From Euperipatoides rowelli (lineage: Eukaryota > Onychophora > Udeonychophora > Euonychophora > Peripatopsidae), in the NCBI GenBank assembly GCA_003024985.2, contig PXIH01S0021986.1: a stretch of DNA of 11,104 nt; one strand, 5' to 3'. Every line of letters starts with the position of its first letter. Within the stretch, counting starts at the first letter, position 1. Shown piece by piece: positions 1-7,707 of the stretch. A model generated the notes under the pieces. It searched no databases, was not told where the DNA came from, and was given only the letters and a program-made list of their open reading frames with translations. A program made the translations under genes and the position numbers.

Positions 1-643
1 TGTGACACCCCACTTGTGATGACATCATCACTTTTTGTGTAAAAATTAAAAATCATCAAAAATTGTTAAAATTTCAATTTAATGTCTAAAACGACTAACA
101 CTAACTACTGGAAATGTATAGTGGGGAAAATCACATGAAAGAGGATCACCTTTCTTGCGTCGTTTCACCCGTGGGCTAGGTTGAACTTTGCCCTCCCCTC
201 ATTGAACCCACCAGCAGCACCTAACATTGCAAGATGGAGAATCATGGTTCAAATGAGAGGGAAAAGAAAGTAAAGTGTGTAAAAATAAAAAAAACAACAA
301 CCTGAACATTATCAACAAGATATTTAAACAATCTAAAATGAATTAAAGTGACAAACACACCTCCACTCTGTTGTAATGTATTGGGACAAGGGTAACTAAA
401 AAATATATAAACAAACATTTAATTGTGTGAGGGATTCTACATTCCATCACAGTCCTTAGTCCATCTGACAACCACTACCGATAAAGGATTAAGCAGACAT
501 TGACAGTGGGTTGGATATGAAAACATGCCACAATGTACCTACTATTTAAATATCTTTTATTTATTTCATTTATTGATTTATTTCAATTTCATTTCATTTT
601 GATGACTTATCTAAACTAAAATGATGTTTGAGTGCCAATGCAG
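1..643. other. AT-rich non-coding stretch with a GC-richer patch
   Basis: No convincing gene is seen. The patch at about 139-260 is clearly richer in G and C than its surroundings. It is open on the + strand from 139 to the stop at 271-273 (44 codons, ending MRGKRK) and in a second + frame from ATG 114 to TAG 177-179. A short minus-strand frame is also open. Open frames on both strands with elevated GC could mark a decayed exon or repeat, but none of the translations is recognised and no splice signals decide between them. The rest is A/T-rich with poly(A) runs. Confidence 0.3.
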
Positions 644-724
644 ATTATCCATTGACCACCTCCGGAGACAGACGTGCTATATATCTAATCAAGGGTACTA
701 CTGAGCAGTACCTGAATGGGGAAG
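644..724 (+). CDS. Predicted internal coding exon (unrecognised gene)
   Basis: This 81-bp segment is bounded by an acceptor-like CAG at 641-643 and a donor-like GAAG|GTATAG at 724/725. In the frame starting with two bases that complete a split codon, it encodes 26 whole codons (core YPLTTSGDRRAIYLIKG, then TTEQYLNGE) with no stop. It ends one base into a codon. Its GC content is well above the flanks and the residue composition looks protein-like rather than AT-driven. The end phase fits the start phase of both candidate exons downstream (2258 and 2396), so the three may belong to one transcript with an intron of about 1.5 kb. Against this, open runs of this length occur by chance in AT-rich DNA and the pyrimidine tract before the acceptor is weak. 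A minus-strand open frame over 645-836 is taken to be a shadow. The product is not recognised. Confidence 0.33.
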
Positions 725-2257
725 GTATAGTTACCTGTATTGACACTACAAACAATTTGGGGACAAAAAAAATGTGACTTAGATACCCTAACACTATTAA
801 AATGTCTGTAATACATTCAACAACTCTCACACACACAATATTAAAATTGCATAAAATATAGGCATAGAATAATCCAAGGAAAACAGAAGATTACTAGTTA
901 TAATGGTCGATGTTAGTGACCATTACCTTGTCAATTCAATTCATTTAAAAATAATTCATGGAAACTTGACTGTCTGTCACTAATGGCAAGGTAGAATGTT
1001 TGGTTCAACTCCCAACTTCCTGTCAAACTTAAATTTAATCATGTTGGCAAAATTACATCCTGGTACCACATACTGACACTACTGTCAGTTGAGTATGATA
1101 TTTAACTATGTGAGAACTCCCTTTAATGGTCATTGTCATGGTCATGTACAGATCAACTGAGGACATTCAGATTGGACACATTGTCACAAATCATTCATGT
1201 TCAATTGAGTGTACAACTGAACCATCATGCTATAATCAAAGTTTGTTTGAAATCAAAATTTAATAAGTGGATTTAAATATAATTATGTTATCTTACCCAC
1301 ACATGGAAATTAGGATCACACCACTATTTGAATTTGGCACTGGTCATTTTATTCATTGGTCACTGACAAATGTCAAACATATAAACTATACAAAAACGTT
1401 GAACTCAAAAATTAAGATAAACACTAGGCATACATCATATTGCTGAGGCTAACCTGGCAATGTGTTAAAATAAAATTTTCAAAACTCATTTGTTAGGCCA
1501 ATATTAATGTTAGTAACCTTATTTGTACTAGTTCACTATCTGTTCAACCATCACACCCATTGGAGTCAAACATTATTGTAAAAAAAACAAAAAAACATTA
1601 GTCCTGATTTAAATTGTTATAGAAACTAAATTGATGATTGAAACTTCAAAACTTGTTTCAACAGTATGTTCAAATTAATGAAATTGGCCTGAGTGTATAT
1701 CACCCTTCTTTAATTCTACTTTAATTTCATAAAAATAGATTCCATTCAAAAATTTGGAAAGAAAAACAAAAATCATAATCAAAATTTGTGCAAACAATAA
1801 ACTCTGCAAAAAATATCAATAAACCAGAATGATTTCATTCATGAAATCTAAAGAAAAAGAAAAAAAACAAAAAACTAGATAACTAATCTTTGCTAATTTA
1901 GCAGCCAGAATTAACCCACATTTAAATTAAAAAAAAAAAAAAACACTAAACAACAAAATAGAAATAATTCGCTCTACTTATGCAATGTCAGTAGTTTGTT
2001 TATAGGCATGACTACTTAATTAAGCTAGTAATTAAAGATAATGTACTTACAGTTCTGTAGATACTTCTGTCACATTTCAACATGTGAACCAATATTCCTA
2101 AACATTTTGTAAACGTGCACATATTATTTTGAACTCACAATTGGCAGGAGCAAATATCATTTATATCACAGGGGAGAAAAACGGTTCCATTTCAATATGG
2201 AGTCAAACATGTTGGTATTGTATTGTCCTAAGGGATAACTTGCGCATTAAATTTCAG
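725..2257 (+). other. Putative intron / non-coding AT-rich stretch
   Basis: No gene is supported here. The stretch is dominated by A/T runs (for example poly(A) near 1928-1943). It contains an imperfect hairpin at about 1069-1098 (arms CATACT...AGTATG around ACTGAC/GTCAGT). A 45-codon ATG-led open frame at 1126-1263 is within what chance allows at this base composition. If the exon model is right, this is the intron joining 644-724 to 2258-2338. Confidence 0.35.
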
Positions 2258-2361
2258 TCATGGAATCCGGAATAGAACACAAAGTACAAGACTGCATATG
2301 GGATTTACAAATTGGACAATTTGATGACAACGCAGTGTGTAATAAACTAAATCTATCTTGA
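2258..2361 (+). CDS. Predicted coding exon with ATG-led 33-codon frame (unrecognised)
   Basis: After an acceptor-like TTTCAG (2252-2257) the frame TC|ATG GAA... stays open from 2258 to TGA 2359-2361. It encodes MESGIEHKVQDCIWDLQIGQ followed by FDDNAVCNKLNLS. The segment is GC-richer than its surroundings. It can be read in two ways. It may be the last coding exon, ending at the TGA. Or it may be an 81-bp internal exon 2258-2338 using the donor-like GTAATA at 2339, followed by a 57-nt intron and the strong acceptor at 2394-2395. The 81-bp version keeps the phase of the upstream candidate (644-724) and of the downstream candidate (2396). It could instead be a free-standing small ORF or chance. 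The acceptor has only a modest pyrimidine tract. The product is not recognised. Confidence 0.33.
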
Positions 2362-2395
2362 TTATTTTTTTTTCTCTTCTCTTTCTCCCTTATAG

Positions 2396-2525
2396 ATTTT
2401 ATATTGGAAGATGAACTGATAAAGTGATGTTGATAAATGAATGTTTTGAGAGATCAAGAGAATTGAAAATTGATTTAATGATTTATTGAAAACTTTTGAT
2501 GAAATAAAATATATAATGGTTTTAT
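2396..2525 (+). CDS. Predicted terminal exon with stop, 3' UTR and poly(A) site
   Basis: A nearly uninterrupted pyrimidine tract (about 2364-2391) followed by TATAG makes a very strong 3' splice site. The exon would start at 2396. Read in the phase left by 644-724 or 2258-2338, it encodes FILEDELIK and stops at TGA 2425-2427. About 75 bp of 3' UTR follow, then AATAAA at 2503-2508 and a T/GT-rich stretch (2519-2542) of the kind that follows cleavage sites. Acceptor, compatible phase, stop, poly(A) signal and downstream element in the right order and spacing support a gene 3' end. The coding tail is only nine codons, so it carries no homology information. The minus-strand open frame 2362-2547 is just the antisense of the pyrimidine tract and UTR. 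Confidence 0.4.
2503..2508 (+). promoter_or_regulatory. Polyadenylation signal AATAAA
   Basis: A canonical hexamer is followed after about 10-15 bp by a T/GT-rich stretch (TTTTGTGTGCATATTGTG around 2525-2542), as expected around a cleavage and polyadenylation site. AATAAA is common by chance in AT-rich DNA. The call rests on its position behind the strong acceptor and stop at 2394-2427. Confidence 0.4.
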
Positions 2526-2909
2526 TTTGTGTGCATATTGTGACCATCGAGAGAAAGTGATGTTATATTGTTTTTGTCTCTTCTTTTTTTTTTTTTCCAT
2601 TTGTTTTTTTTTTTTAGAAGTTGATTATATTTAAATTTCAGAAGTCATTGTATGCATGTATAAAGGAACTTATATTGTTAAGATTTGGTTTGTTGTCTCT
2701 TACAGATTAAACTGCTTGATGTTTGATGATTCATTGTTATTTTAGCAATGTAATTTCAATATTAATTTGAGGGATATTCTGCAGATATAACATTTTTGAT
2801 TTCATCTTATATTATGTTCTCTATACTACAATTTTATTTTTGTTTATCTAATCCCATTGTAATGNTTTATAAAACCAGACATTTATGCATGAGACATATG
2901 CTGAGGTGT
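2526..2909. other. Non-coding stretch with two further acceptor-like tracts
   Basis: No gene is seen. Two more polypyrimidine-AG signals occur: a T-rich tract ending TTTTAG near 2618 and TTTGTTGTCTCTTACAG ending at 2705. Either could serve as an alternative acceptor to the one at 2394, but each leads to a stop within a few codons in the compatible phase. A single N lies at 2865. Confidence 0.3.
2865..2865. other. Single N, probable scaffold join
   Basis: This is one isolated N in otherwise called sequence. Together with those at 3353, 4773, 5650 and 8242 it looks like the one-base placeholder some scaffolders write between contigs thought to touch or overlap. Nothing duplicated is seen at this one. 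Confidence 0.5.
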
Positions 2910-3018
2910 ACAGGTTCGCCCTCGGCTTGGGCAGTTAAAGAAGGGTTTTTTTCCCTAGCTTTAACATCTCGCCTGGGTTTTTCCAAGTACGCTGCCCTTG
3001 TAACATCAAGGAACCTGT
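2910..3018. repeat. Foldback element with nested stems
   Basis: The 109-bp segment begins with ACAGGTTC (2910-2917) and ends with its exact inverse GAACCTGT (3011-3018). Inside are GCCC/GGGC around a 7-base loop (2918-2932), GGGCAG paired with CTGCCC (about 2929-2934 and 2992-2997), TTAAAG paired with CTTTAA (2935-2940 and 2959-2964), and GGG-T7-CCC at its centre. It is much GC-richer than the flanks. The nested inverse pairs could be a small MITE-like element or a structured RNA. One + frame (2796-3020) happens to be open through it but ends at the edge, and its translation is not recognised. Confidence 0.5.
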
Positions 3019-3200
3019 GAATTCACTTTTCAATCAGTTTAAAGTCAATTTAAAAGTTTAAAGTTCAATTATAGTCAATTTAATTAACCAAAAAAATACA
3101 TTTCTTCTCCTCTTGGAGAGGAAATTTATTTATTTTTTAAAAAAAAAAATGAAATCAATTCTCCATTTTATTTATGGACAAACACACAGTTTCGGACAGA

Positions 3201-3352
3201 CAGCATTAATTTAATTTTCAATGCGGTCAAATTCTTCTAAGTGATACCTCCTTAAGCTATGTACTGTTTGTTGACCTCATTGACTTGCTTTCCCAACAAT
3301 AAATTTCAGACATCAAATCTTCCTTTCAATCTGATCTTAAAAATTTTTTTTA
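3201..3352 (+). repeat. 152-bp exact direct repeat, copy A
   Basis: It is identical base for base, by my comparison, to 4774-4925, and ends immediately before the N at 3353. The other copy begins immediately after the N at 4773. It contains no gene. The start (CAGCATTAAT) follows CGGACAGA. Confidence 0.9.
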
Positions 3353-3353
3353 N
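3353..3353. other. Single N at the end of repeat copy A, probable contig join
   Basis: The N abuts the right end of the exact 152-bp repeat. This is what is expected when a contig end overlaps another contig that was not merged with it. Confidence 0.6.
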
Positions 3354-4085
3354 TTAAATAAGCCATTTCAATACTTAGCCTACACACACACAAACAAGCG
3401 TCTGCTTTAGCAAATCATTCTGTTTATTTGCTTAAAAAAAAACAAATTATAACAACAATCATATCCATTCCCCATTAAATTGTAAATTATAAAAATTTCC
3501 CAGTTAAATTTAGAAAAAAAACATTATGGCTGGCCAGAAAACACCGTGAAAGAATATGGGTGGGAAAAAATGAATGAAAGGAGGGGTTTAGCACAGGAAA
3601 CTGTTCATGTTTGGTACTCTGGAACTGGTAGATTGATATCGGAAAACTATGATGTTGGACGATGGTTAAAGCTATGAAATAGTTTAAAATCTCTGGCTCT
3701 GTTGACAACATCTAAGGTTAATCGGAAGCTGATGTAGTTACTGATTAGGAATATGGGATTTTCTTGACAAATTGGTCTACTATCGTAAGCTCAACAAATT
3801 TTTCTCAGCTTCATCTGGCATTCTATTAATTCATCATTTTCTAAATATGTGTTAAAATTTAGAAAGGTTCATGTAGACACGAAGATTCCGGTGTTCTTTT
3901 GCAAGGCTTTTTATACCCCCTTGGTTGTCAGGGGTGAATTTCGAATGTTGAATAAAATCTGATAGGTTTCCAACTTGGCAACCCTTGTTATTATGTAAAT
4001 AATAATGTTGACATTGAAGGGCGCCCTTGTGTGAGAAGAGCAGTAACTAGGATGAAAAATTTCCTCTTCTATCTTATCTAAACTG

Positions 4086-4099
4086 GTTACCATGGTAAC
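4086..4099. promoter_or_regulatory. RFX/X-box-like perfect palindrome
   Basis: GTTACCATGGTAAC is a perfect 14-bp palindrome and matches the symmetric X-box pattern bound by RFX-family factors (GTTNCC-AT-GGNAAC type). A related, less perfect site lies at 4483-4495. No gene is supported next to it, so a regulatory role is only inferred from the motif. Confidence 0.4.
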
Positions 4100-4482
4100 A
4101 TAGCTTTAACCAGAGGTTTCATAGCTTATTTAGGTGAATTTGACCATAATTTATAGCAAACTTGTTTAAAATGGTACTTTAGAAATTTTCTGGTTACATT
4201 ATTAGCTGATTCACTGTGCTTCACCAATAAAAGGAAGGGGGTGTAAAAATGAGGGGGGGGGGGGAATTGGCCACCTGAGAAAAATAGCTATAGATGATAG
4301 AATATAAAATTTAACACTTATTTATAAAAATTTCAAATCTACTGATAGGCAAATTAATTCTTCAAGGAAGAAATCTCAAGATTTATTCTGGCATTTACAA
4401 AATTTTATTTAGTAAATGACATATGAATAAAATTTATTAAATATTATACTGTACATACTGTAAGTTTTTCAGCATCAGCTTC

Positions 4483-4495
4483 TAACCATGGTAAC
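4483..4495. promoter_or_regulatory. Second RFX/X-box-like half-palindrome
   Basis: TAACCATGGTAAC keeps the CCATGG core and the right arm of the site at 4086-4099, about 400 bp away, with a left arm that is one base short. The pairing of two such sites is the reason for listing it. Confidence 0.3.
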
Positions 4496-4640
4496 GTAAC
4501 ATTTCAACAAAACTTATTTGGAAACATTAAATAATTGCTTCCGCAGACTTTTTATAACTAAAATCATTATAGACTTTCAATTATTTACACACTAAAGTTC
4601 TTGACAACTTTCACCACAAAGGTATATTAAGGGTTATGGG

Positions 4641-4772
4641 CAGTGTTGGGATAGTCAGTAAAAAAGGAACTAGTTCAAGTTCCAGTTCCTTTCAAAAAAT
4701 AGGAACTAGTTCCTGTTCTTAGTTCCTGTTTTGAAAAAGGAACTAGTTCCAGTTCCAAGTTCCTTTTTCGTT
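4641..4772 (+). mobile_element. hAT-like transposon end with subterminal GGAACTAGTTCC repeats, truncated
   Basis: CAGTGTTGGG (4641-4650) is like the terminal inverted repeats seen on many animal hAT-type elements. It is followed by a run of short palindromic words (GGAACTAGTTCC twice in full, plus AGTTCC/GGAACT variants) that can fold back on themselves, as the subterminal regions of such elements do. The element stops at the N at 4773. The matching inverse end (CCCAACACTG) is not found in the window, and no transposase is present. It is therefore one end of a non-autonomous or interrupted element. Family assignment is from the motif alone. Confidence 0.5.
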
Positions 4773-4773
4773 N
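4773..4773. other. Single N before repeat copy B, probable contig join
   Basis: The N separates the truncated hAT-like end from the exact repeat of 3201-3352. It mirrors the N at 3353 on the other side of the intervening segment. Confidence 0.6.
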
Positions 4774-4925
4774 CAGCATTAATTTAATTTTCAATGCGGT
4801 CAAATTCTTCTAAGTGATACCTCCTTAAGCTATGTACTGTTTGTTGACCTCATTGACTTGCTTTCCCAACAATAAATTTCAGACATCAAATCTTCCTTTC
4901 AATCTGATCTTAAAAATTTTTTTTA
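4774..4925 (+). repeat. 152-bp exact direct repeat, copy B
   Basis: It is identical to 3201-3352, at an offset of 1573. Its right end runs into duplication X1 without a break, while copy A stops at an N. Exact identity next to other duplicates that differ by several percent suggests the same genomic locus represented twice, not an old duplication. Confidence 0.9.
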
Positions 4926-5498
4926 AAATAAATTAAAATAAAAAACTCCGTTTACTCAAGATTCCAGAAATTTGATATAGCAACTCAACTTCTACTGTTT
5001 TGAGATAACTTCCAACCCAATCAAGATTTCCAAAAATAAAATTAAAAGGACCTTCCAAATCTGTTCCCATCACCCAGAGCAAGCCTTCCGAAGATGCGAA
5101 TGTTTGGGCAACTTTGTCTCTTTTGATGGAAGGCCATGGTAAGAAGTGTACCAGTCAGACTATGCACTTCCCCATCGGTCAGCTCTCCAAGGCAGCAGCC
5201 TAACCAGCAACAGCCCAAAGCTCCCAGTAGAAATACGGCACTATGCATCAACTCCAGCAAAGCCACCAAACCTCCATCCCGCTCTCCTCTTCCCTACACT
5301 AACTATGATAACCCCGTCATATCCTCTCCACTTTTGTTGAACATTTGGTTTTTATTCCTACAAAGAATCATGAACATTATGCTTATTTCAAGAACTACTA
5401 ACAAGTCCATCTTATTCTACAGGTGCCTGCGCAGCAGATAAGTTTCATTTTTTTTATTGTATTTTTATTTTTTTAGTATAATTCAAATTTTCGTGTTT
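4902..5498 (+). repeat. Dispersed duplication X, copy X1
   Basis: About 600 bp align with 7057-7660 at roughly 90% identity, with small indels. The block starts around ATCTGATCTTAAAA and ends around CAAATTTTCRTGTTT. It includes an exon-like, GC-richer core (about 5048-5330). Weak similarity continues a little to the left of both copies and to the right after a gap in X1 of about 40 bp. Confidence 0.85.
5048..5203 (+). pseudogene. Exon-like Pro/Gln-rich reading frame, broken copy 1
   Basis: From GGA 5048 the frame reads GPSKSVPITQSKPSEDANVW then ATLSLLMEGHGKK, and ends at TAA 5201-5203. Compared with the copy in X2, one extra base near 5167-5175 throws this copy out of frame just before the Pro/Gln-rich part. 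That part is still open in the neighbouring frame (SSPRQQPNQQQPKAPS and on to about 5441). The good donor GCCATG|GTAAGAAG at 5139 offers a second reading: a short coding exon ending at 5138, spliced to the acceptor TTATTCTACAG at 5422. The left boundary has no real pyrimidine tract. The residues suggest a low-complexity, probably disordered protein part. The family is not recognised. Confidence 0.4.
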
Positions 5499-5528
5499 AA
5501 CCTAACTCTTAACATTTAGAGTACTAAG

Positions 5529-5549
5529 TGGGGGACTTTGGGTCCCCCA
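5529..5549. repeat. Perfect 8-bp-stem hairpin
   Basis: TGGGGGAC (5529-5536) is followed by a five-base loop and GTCCCCCA (5542-5549). It is a strikingly GC-rich stem in AT-rich DNA, just right of X1. A similar sequence (AAGTGGGGGGACCTTAGTGACCCCAC) lies at 8275-8300 just left of Y2, so both may belong to the ends of one insertion. Confidence 0.55.
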
Positions 5550-5649
5550 AAATCAATTTTTTTCTAATAATTTCATAAATAATTTTTCCCTAATATTCTT
5601 CTTTCAGATAGTCGATTTTTATTGCAAATTTAATATATGTACATATTCA

Positions 5650-5650
5650 N
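5650..5650. other. Single N, probable contig join
   Basis: An isolated N about 150 bp right of X1. The piece between this N and that at 8242 carries X2 and Y1 joined directly. Confidence 0.5.
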
Positions 5651-7178
5651 AAATCAGTATTCCATCACATTTTTTTTTCATCATGGGTAATATCTGTATA
5701 ACCAATATACCCCTTTCTCTATGCTAATTCATAGACAACTGCCTATAGTTTTAAATGCATAGGTTAATATTGTGAAATTATATAGTACCCTTATCCACCA
5801 ATTGGGAAATAAAGTACTTCTTTTCAATCATCTGGGATAAACTGTGTAGGCTAAGAGTAGTGAAAGTCAAAGAGACATGCTCAATTTTTAAAATTTAGAA
5901 ATACGGACAGACAGACAGCATATTGTTTTTAATCCTGAGTAATAGGTGCACACCCGTACAGAGAGATATTTTCCATCATTGTTTTGAGGGTAAAGTTTGT
6001 TTTCTTTTAAAGGATCATAATTTTCAATATTAATAAATAGGATATCAATCAGTTTCTCCAGTTTTCATATTCAATAAATCATATTTTTTCAATAACAATA
6101 AAGACAATAATTTTCTTGTATATTTTTTTTTAAGAATTTTTTTTTGTATCAATGATTACATCAATTGTCTTTTTTTTTTTAAAGAAATAATCCTATTTGT
6201 CTGTCAATCTTAATCCAGTCATTTATTTTTCATATTTAATAATTGTCATTTAACCTTTGGCTTCTAAAGAAATATGTATTTTAATATGATCCTTTAGTAT
6301 ATGAATGATTTCTGTATCAGCGAGTCACTGGAAATTAGTTATCAATTTCTAATATAATCAGTTTTCTTTAAGTCCTTCTATTATATAATTTTTCTCATTT
6401 AAAGTTATAGTCATCGGTAACAAGCTAAAACCCGTTAGTGTTTTAAGGAAATTTTGATTTCAACTTATGTAAAGTTGTGGTTGATAAAAACACAAATTTT
6501 CTCACCCTGAGAATATTTGTCGGCCTTCTATTAGGTCATAAGCCGCTGGTACCATGATAAGAAGGCAGAAAATCTAGATACGCATTCCAACCGGCAACTC
6601 ATGCTATTCATATTCTCATGCTTTTAAAATAAGGGGAAAGTATGGAAATTTGTGAAAAAATCAAAAAAATTGTTTTTGAGGGTTATATAGGTTTGGTCTC
6701 TTAACAAAAATGGCATTTACTAATTTTCTCGATCTCTAGAGGTATTTCTGGTGCATATTTAAATTATTTATATTTTTCCGTGTTTTGCTGTAAATTGTTT
6801 CTAGCCAACTTAATCTCTGATGGACTGTCTAAGTCTAAATGACACTAAACAGGAAACTGATTTCGCATAAAACCTACGGACCCACAGGATGAATAATTTA
6901 GAATTATGAAGAGTGAAAGCCATTAAATCCAATCACACTGGATAGGAGAGCACATGACCAGCATTTCATCAAACCAAAATCTCAACACGGACAATAAATA
7001 TGTATTTTCATAAACCTCAAAATAGTATAAATCTCAGCACTCAAAATCACATTTCGATCTGATCTTAAAAAAATTCAAATAAATGAATATAAAAAAAACC
7101 CGTTTACTTAAGATTCCAGGAATTTGATATGGAAACTCAACTTCTACTGTTTTGAGATAACTTCTAACCCAATCAAGA

Positions 7179-7454
7179 ATGCTGAAAGTAAAATTAAAAG
7201 GACCTCCCAAATCTGTTCCCATCACCCAGAGCAAGCCTCCCGAAGATGCAAATGTTTGGGTGACTTTGTCTCTTTTGATGGAAGGCCATGGTAAGAAGTT
7301 TACCAGTCAGACTCCACACATCCCATCGGTCAGCTCACCAAGGCAGCAGCCTCACCAGCAGCAGCCCGAAGCTCCCTGTGGAAATACGGAACTACCCATC
7401 AACTCCAGCAAAGGGCATCGAACCTTCATCCCGCTCTCCTCTTCACTACACTAA
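7179..7454 (+). pseudogene. Exon-like Pro/Gln-rich reading frame, broken copy 2
   Basis: The frame is open from 7161; the ATG at 7179 is a possible but unsupported start. It reads GPPKSVPITQSKPPEDANVW, then VTLSLLMEGHGKKFTSQTPH, then a Pro/Gln-rich tract (SSPRQQPHQQQPEAPCGNTE) and ends at 7452-7454. Relative to copy 1 it lacks the early extra base but has one extra base near 7413 (AAAGGGCATCG against AAAGCCACC), after which the frame is lost. Each copy is therefore broken where the other is intact, so an ancestral frame longer than either is inferred. The donor GCCATG|GTAAGAAG at 7291 allows a shorter spliced exon instead. No domain is recognised. The neighbouring + frame 7288-7602 is the out-of-phase remainder. 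Confidence 0.45.
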
Positions 7455-7574
7455 CTACGATAACCCCGTCATATCCTCTCCGCTCTTGTTGAACATTATG
7501 TTTTTATTCCTACAAAGAATCATGAACATTATGCTTACTTCAAGAACTACTAACAAGTCCATCTTATTCTACAG

Positions 7575-7598
7575 GTGCCTGCGCACTAATTGCGCAGC
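7575..7598 (+). other. Candidate 24-nt microexon containing a palindrome
   Basis: The acceptor CTTATTCTACAG ends at 7574 and the donor GTAAGTTTC starts at 7599, enclosing 24 nt. Read in the phase left by the donor at 7290/7291, it stays open (GT GCC TGC GCA CTA ATT GCG CAG C). It contains the inverted repeat CTGCGCA-CTAAT-TGCGCAG (7579-7597). In X1 the corresponding segment is nine bases shorter and the donor GT has become AT-containing sequence (GCAGATAAG), so the site is lost there. Confidence 0.35.
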
Positions 7599-7707
7599 GT
7601 AAGTTTCATTTTTTATTTGTATTTTTAAAATTTTTAGTATAATTCAAATTTTCATGTTTTTAATGCCATAAATACCAAAAACTAGAGATCATTCCTAAAC
7701 CTAACCC

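Larger units (their letters stand above)
3354..4640. other. AT-rich segment between two Ns, no gene seen
   Basis: This segment lies between the joins at 3353 and 4773. Minus-strand open frames at 3487-3711 and 3911-4093 have AT-driven composition and no recognisable domain, so I do not call them genes. The segment does hold two RFX-like palindromes, a run of 12 G at 4253-4264, and a minus-strand TATAAAAAG (3907-3915) that could be a TATA box but has no supported gene behind it. Confidence 0.4.
5499..7056. other. AT-rich stretch without a gene; hairpins and an N
   Basis: No coding region is supported. The stretch contains a perfect GC hairpin at 5529-5549, an N at 5650, a short GACAGACAGACAG run near 5906-5918, several poly(T) tracts (for example 6124-6146 and 6170-6180), and an inverted repeat GCCTTCT/AGAAGGC at 6523-6529 and 6560-6566. 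Small minus-strand open frames here are composition-driven. Confidence 0.4.
7057..7660 (+). repeat. Dispersed duplication X, copy X2
   Basis: This is the partner of 4902-5498, about 90% identical. It has the longer right end, running on through about 50 bp missing from X1 into Y1 at 7708. The two copies share the exon-like core, the donor at 7291 and the acceptor at 7574. Confidence 0.85.

Noticed and set aside
645-836. 63-codon minus-strand open frame
   Set aside because: It overlaps the more protein-like + frame at 644-724 and its left half is AT-driven; it is treated as a shadow.
1126-1263. 45-codon ATG-led + frame with several cysteines
   Set aside because: At this base composition, runs of this length are expected by chance in six frames over 11 kb. 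No splice or start context supports it, and its phase does not fit the neighbouring exon candidates.
2910-2990. tRNA gene or tRNA-derived SINE suggested by GGTTCGCCC
   Set aside because: Only a vague B-box resemblance is seen. No acceptor stem, anticodon arm or A-box at the right spacing could be found.
3487-3711. 74-codon minus-strand open frame
   Set aside because: Phe/His/Ser-rich composition follows the AT content. No domain, promoter or splice signals are seen.
3911-4093. 60-codon minus-strand frame starting in the X-box palindrome
   Set aside because: The ATG is simply the centre of the CCATGG palindrome. The translation is Ile-rich and unrecognised, and a TATA-like box on this strand lies at the wrong end of it.
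5042-5269. 75-codon minus-strand frame over the X1 core
   Set aside because: It is the antisense of the exon-like + frame. In copy X2 the equivalent minus frame is not preserved.
7034-7234. 66-codon minus-strand frame at the left of X2
   Set aside because: It is antisense to the X2 core and AT-rich flank and is not preserved in X1.
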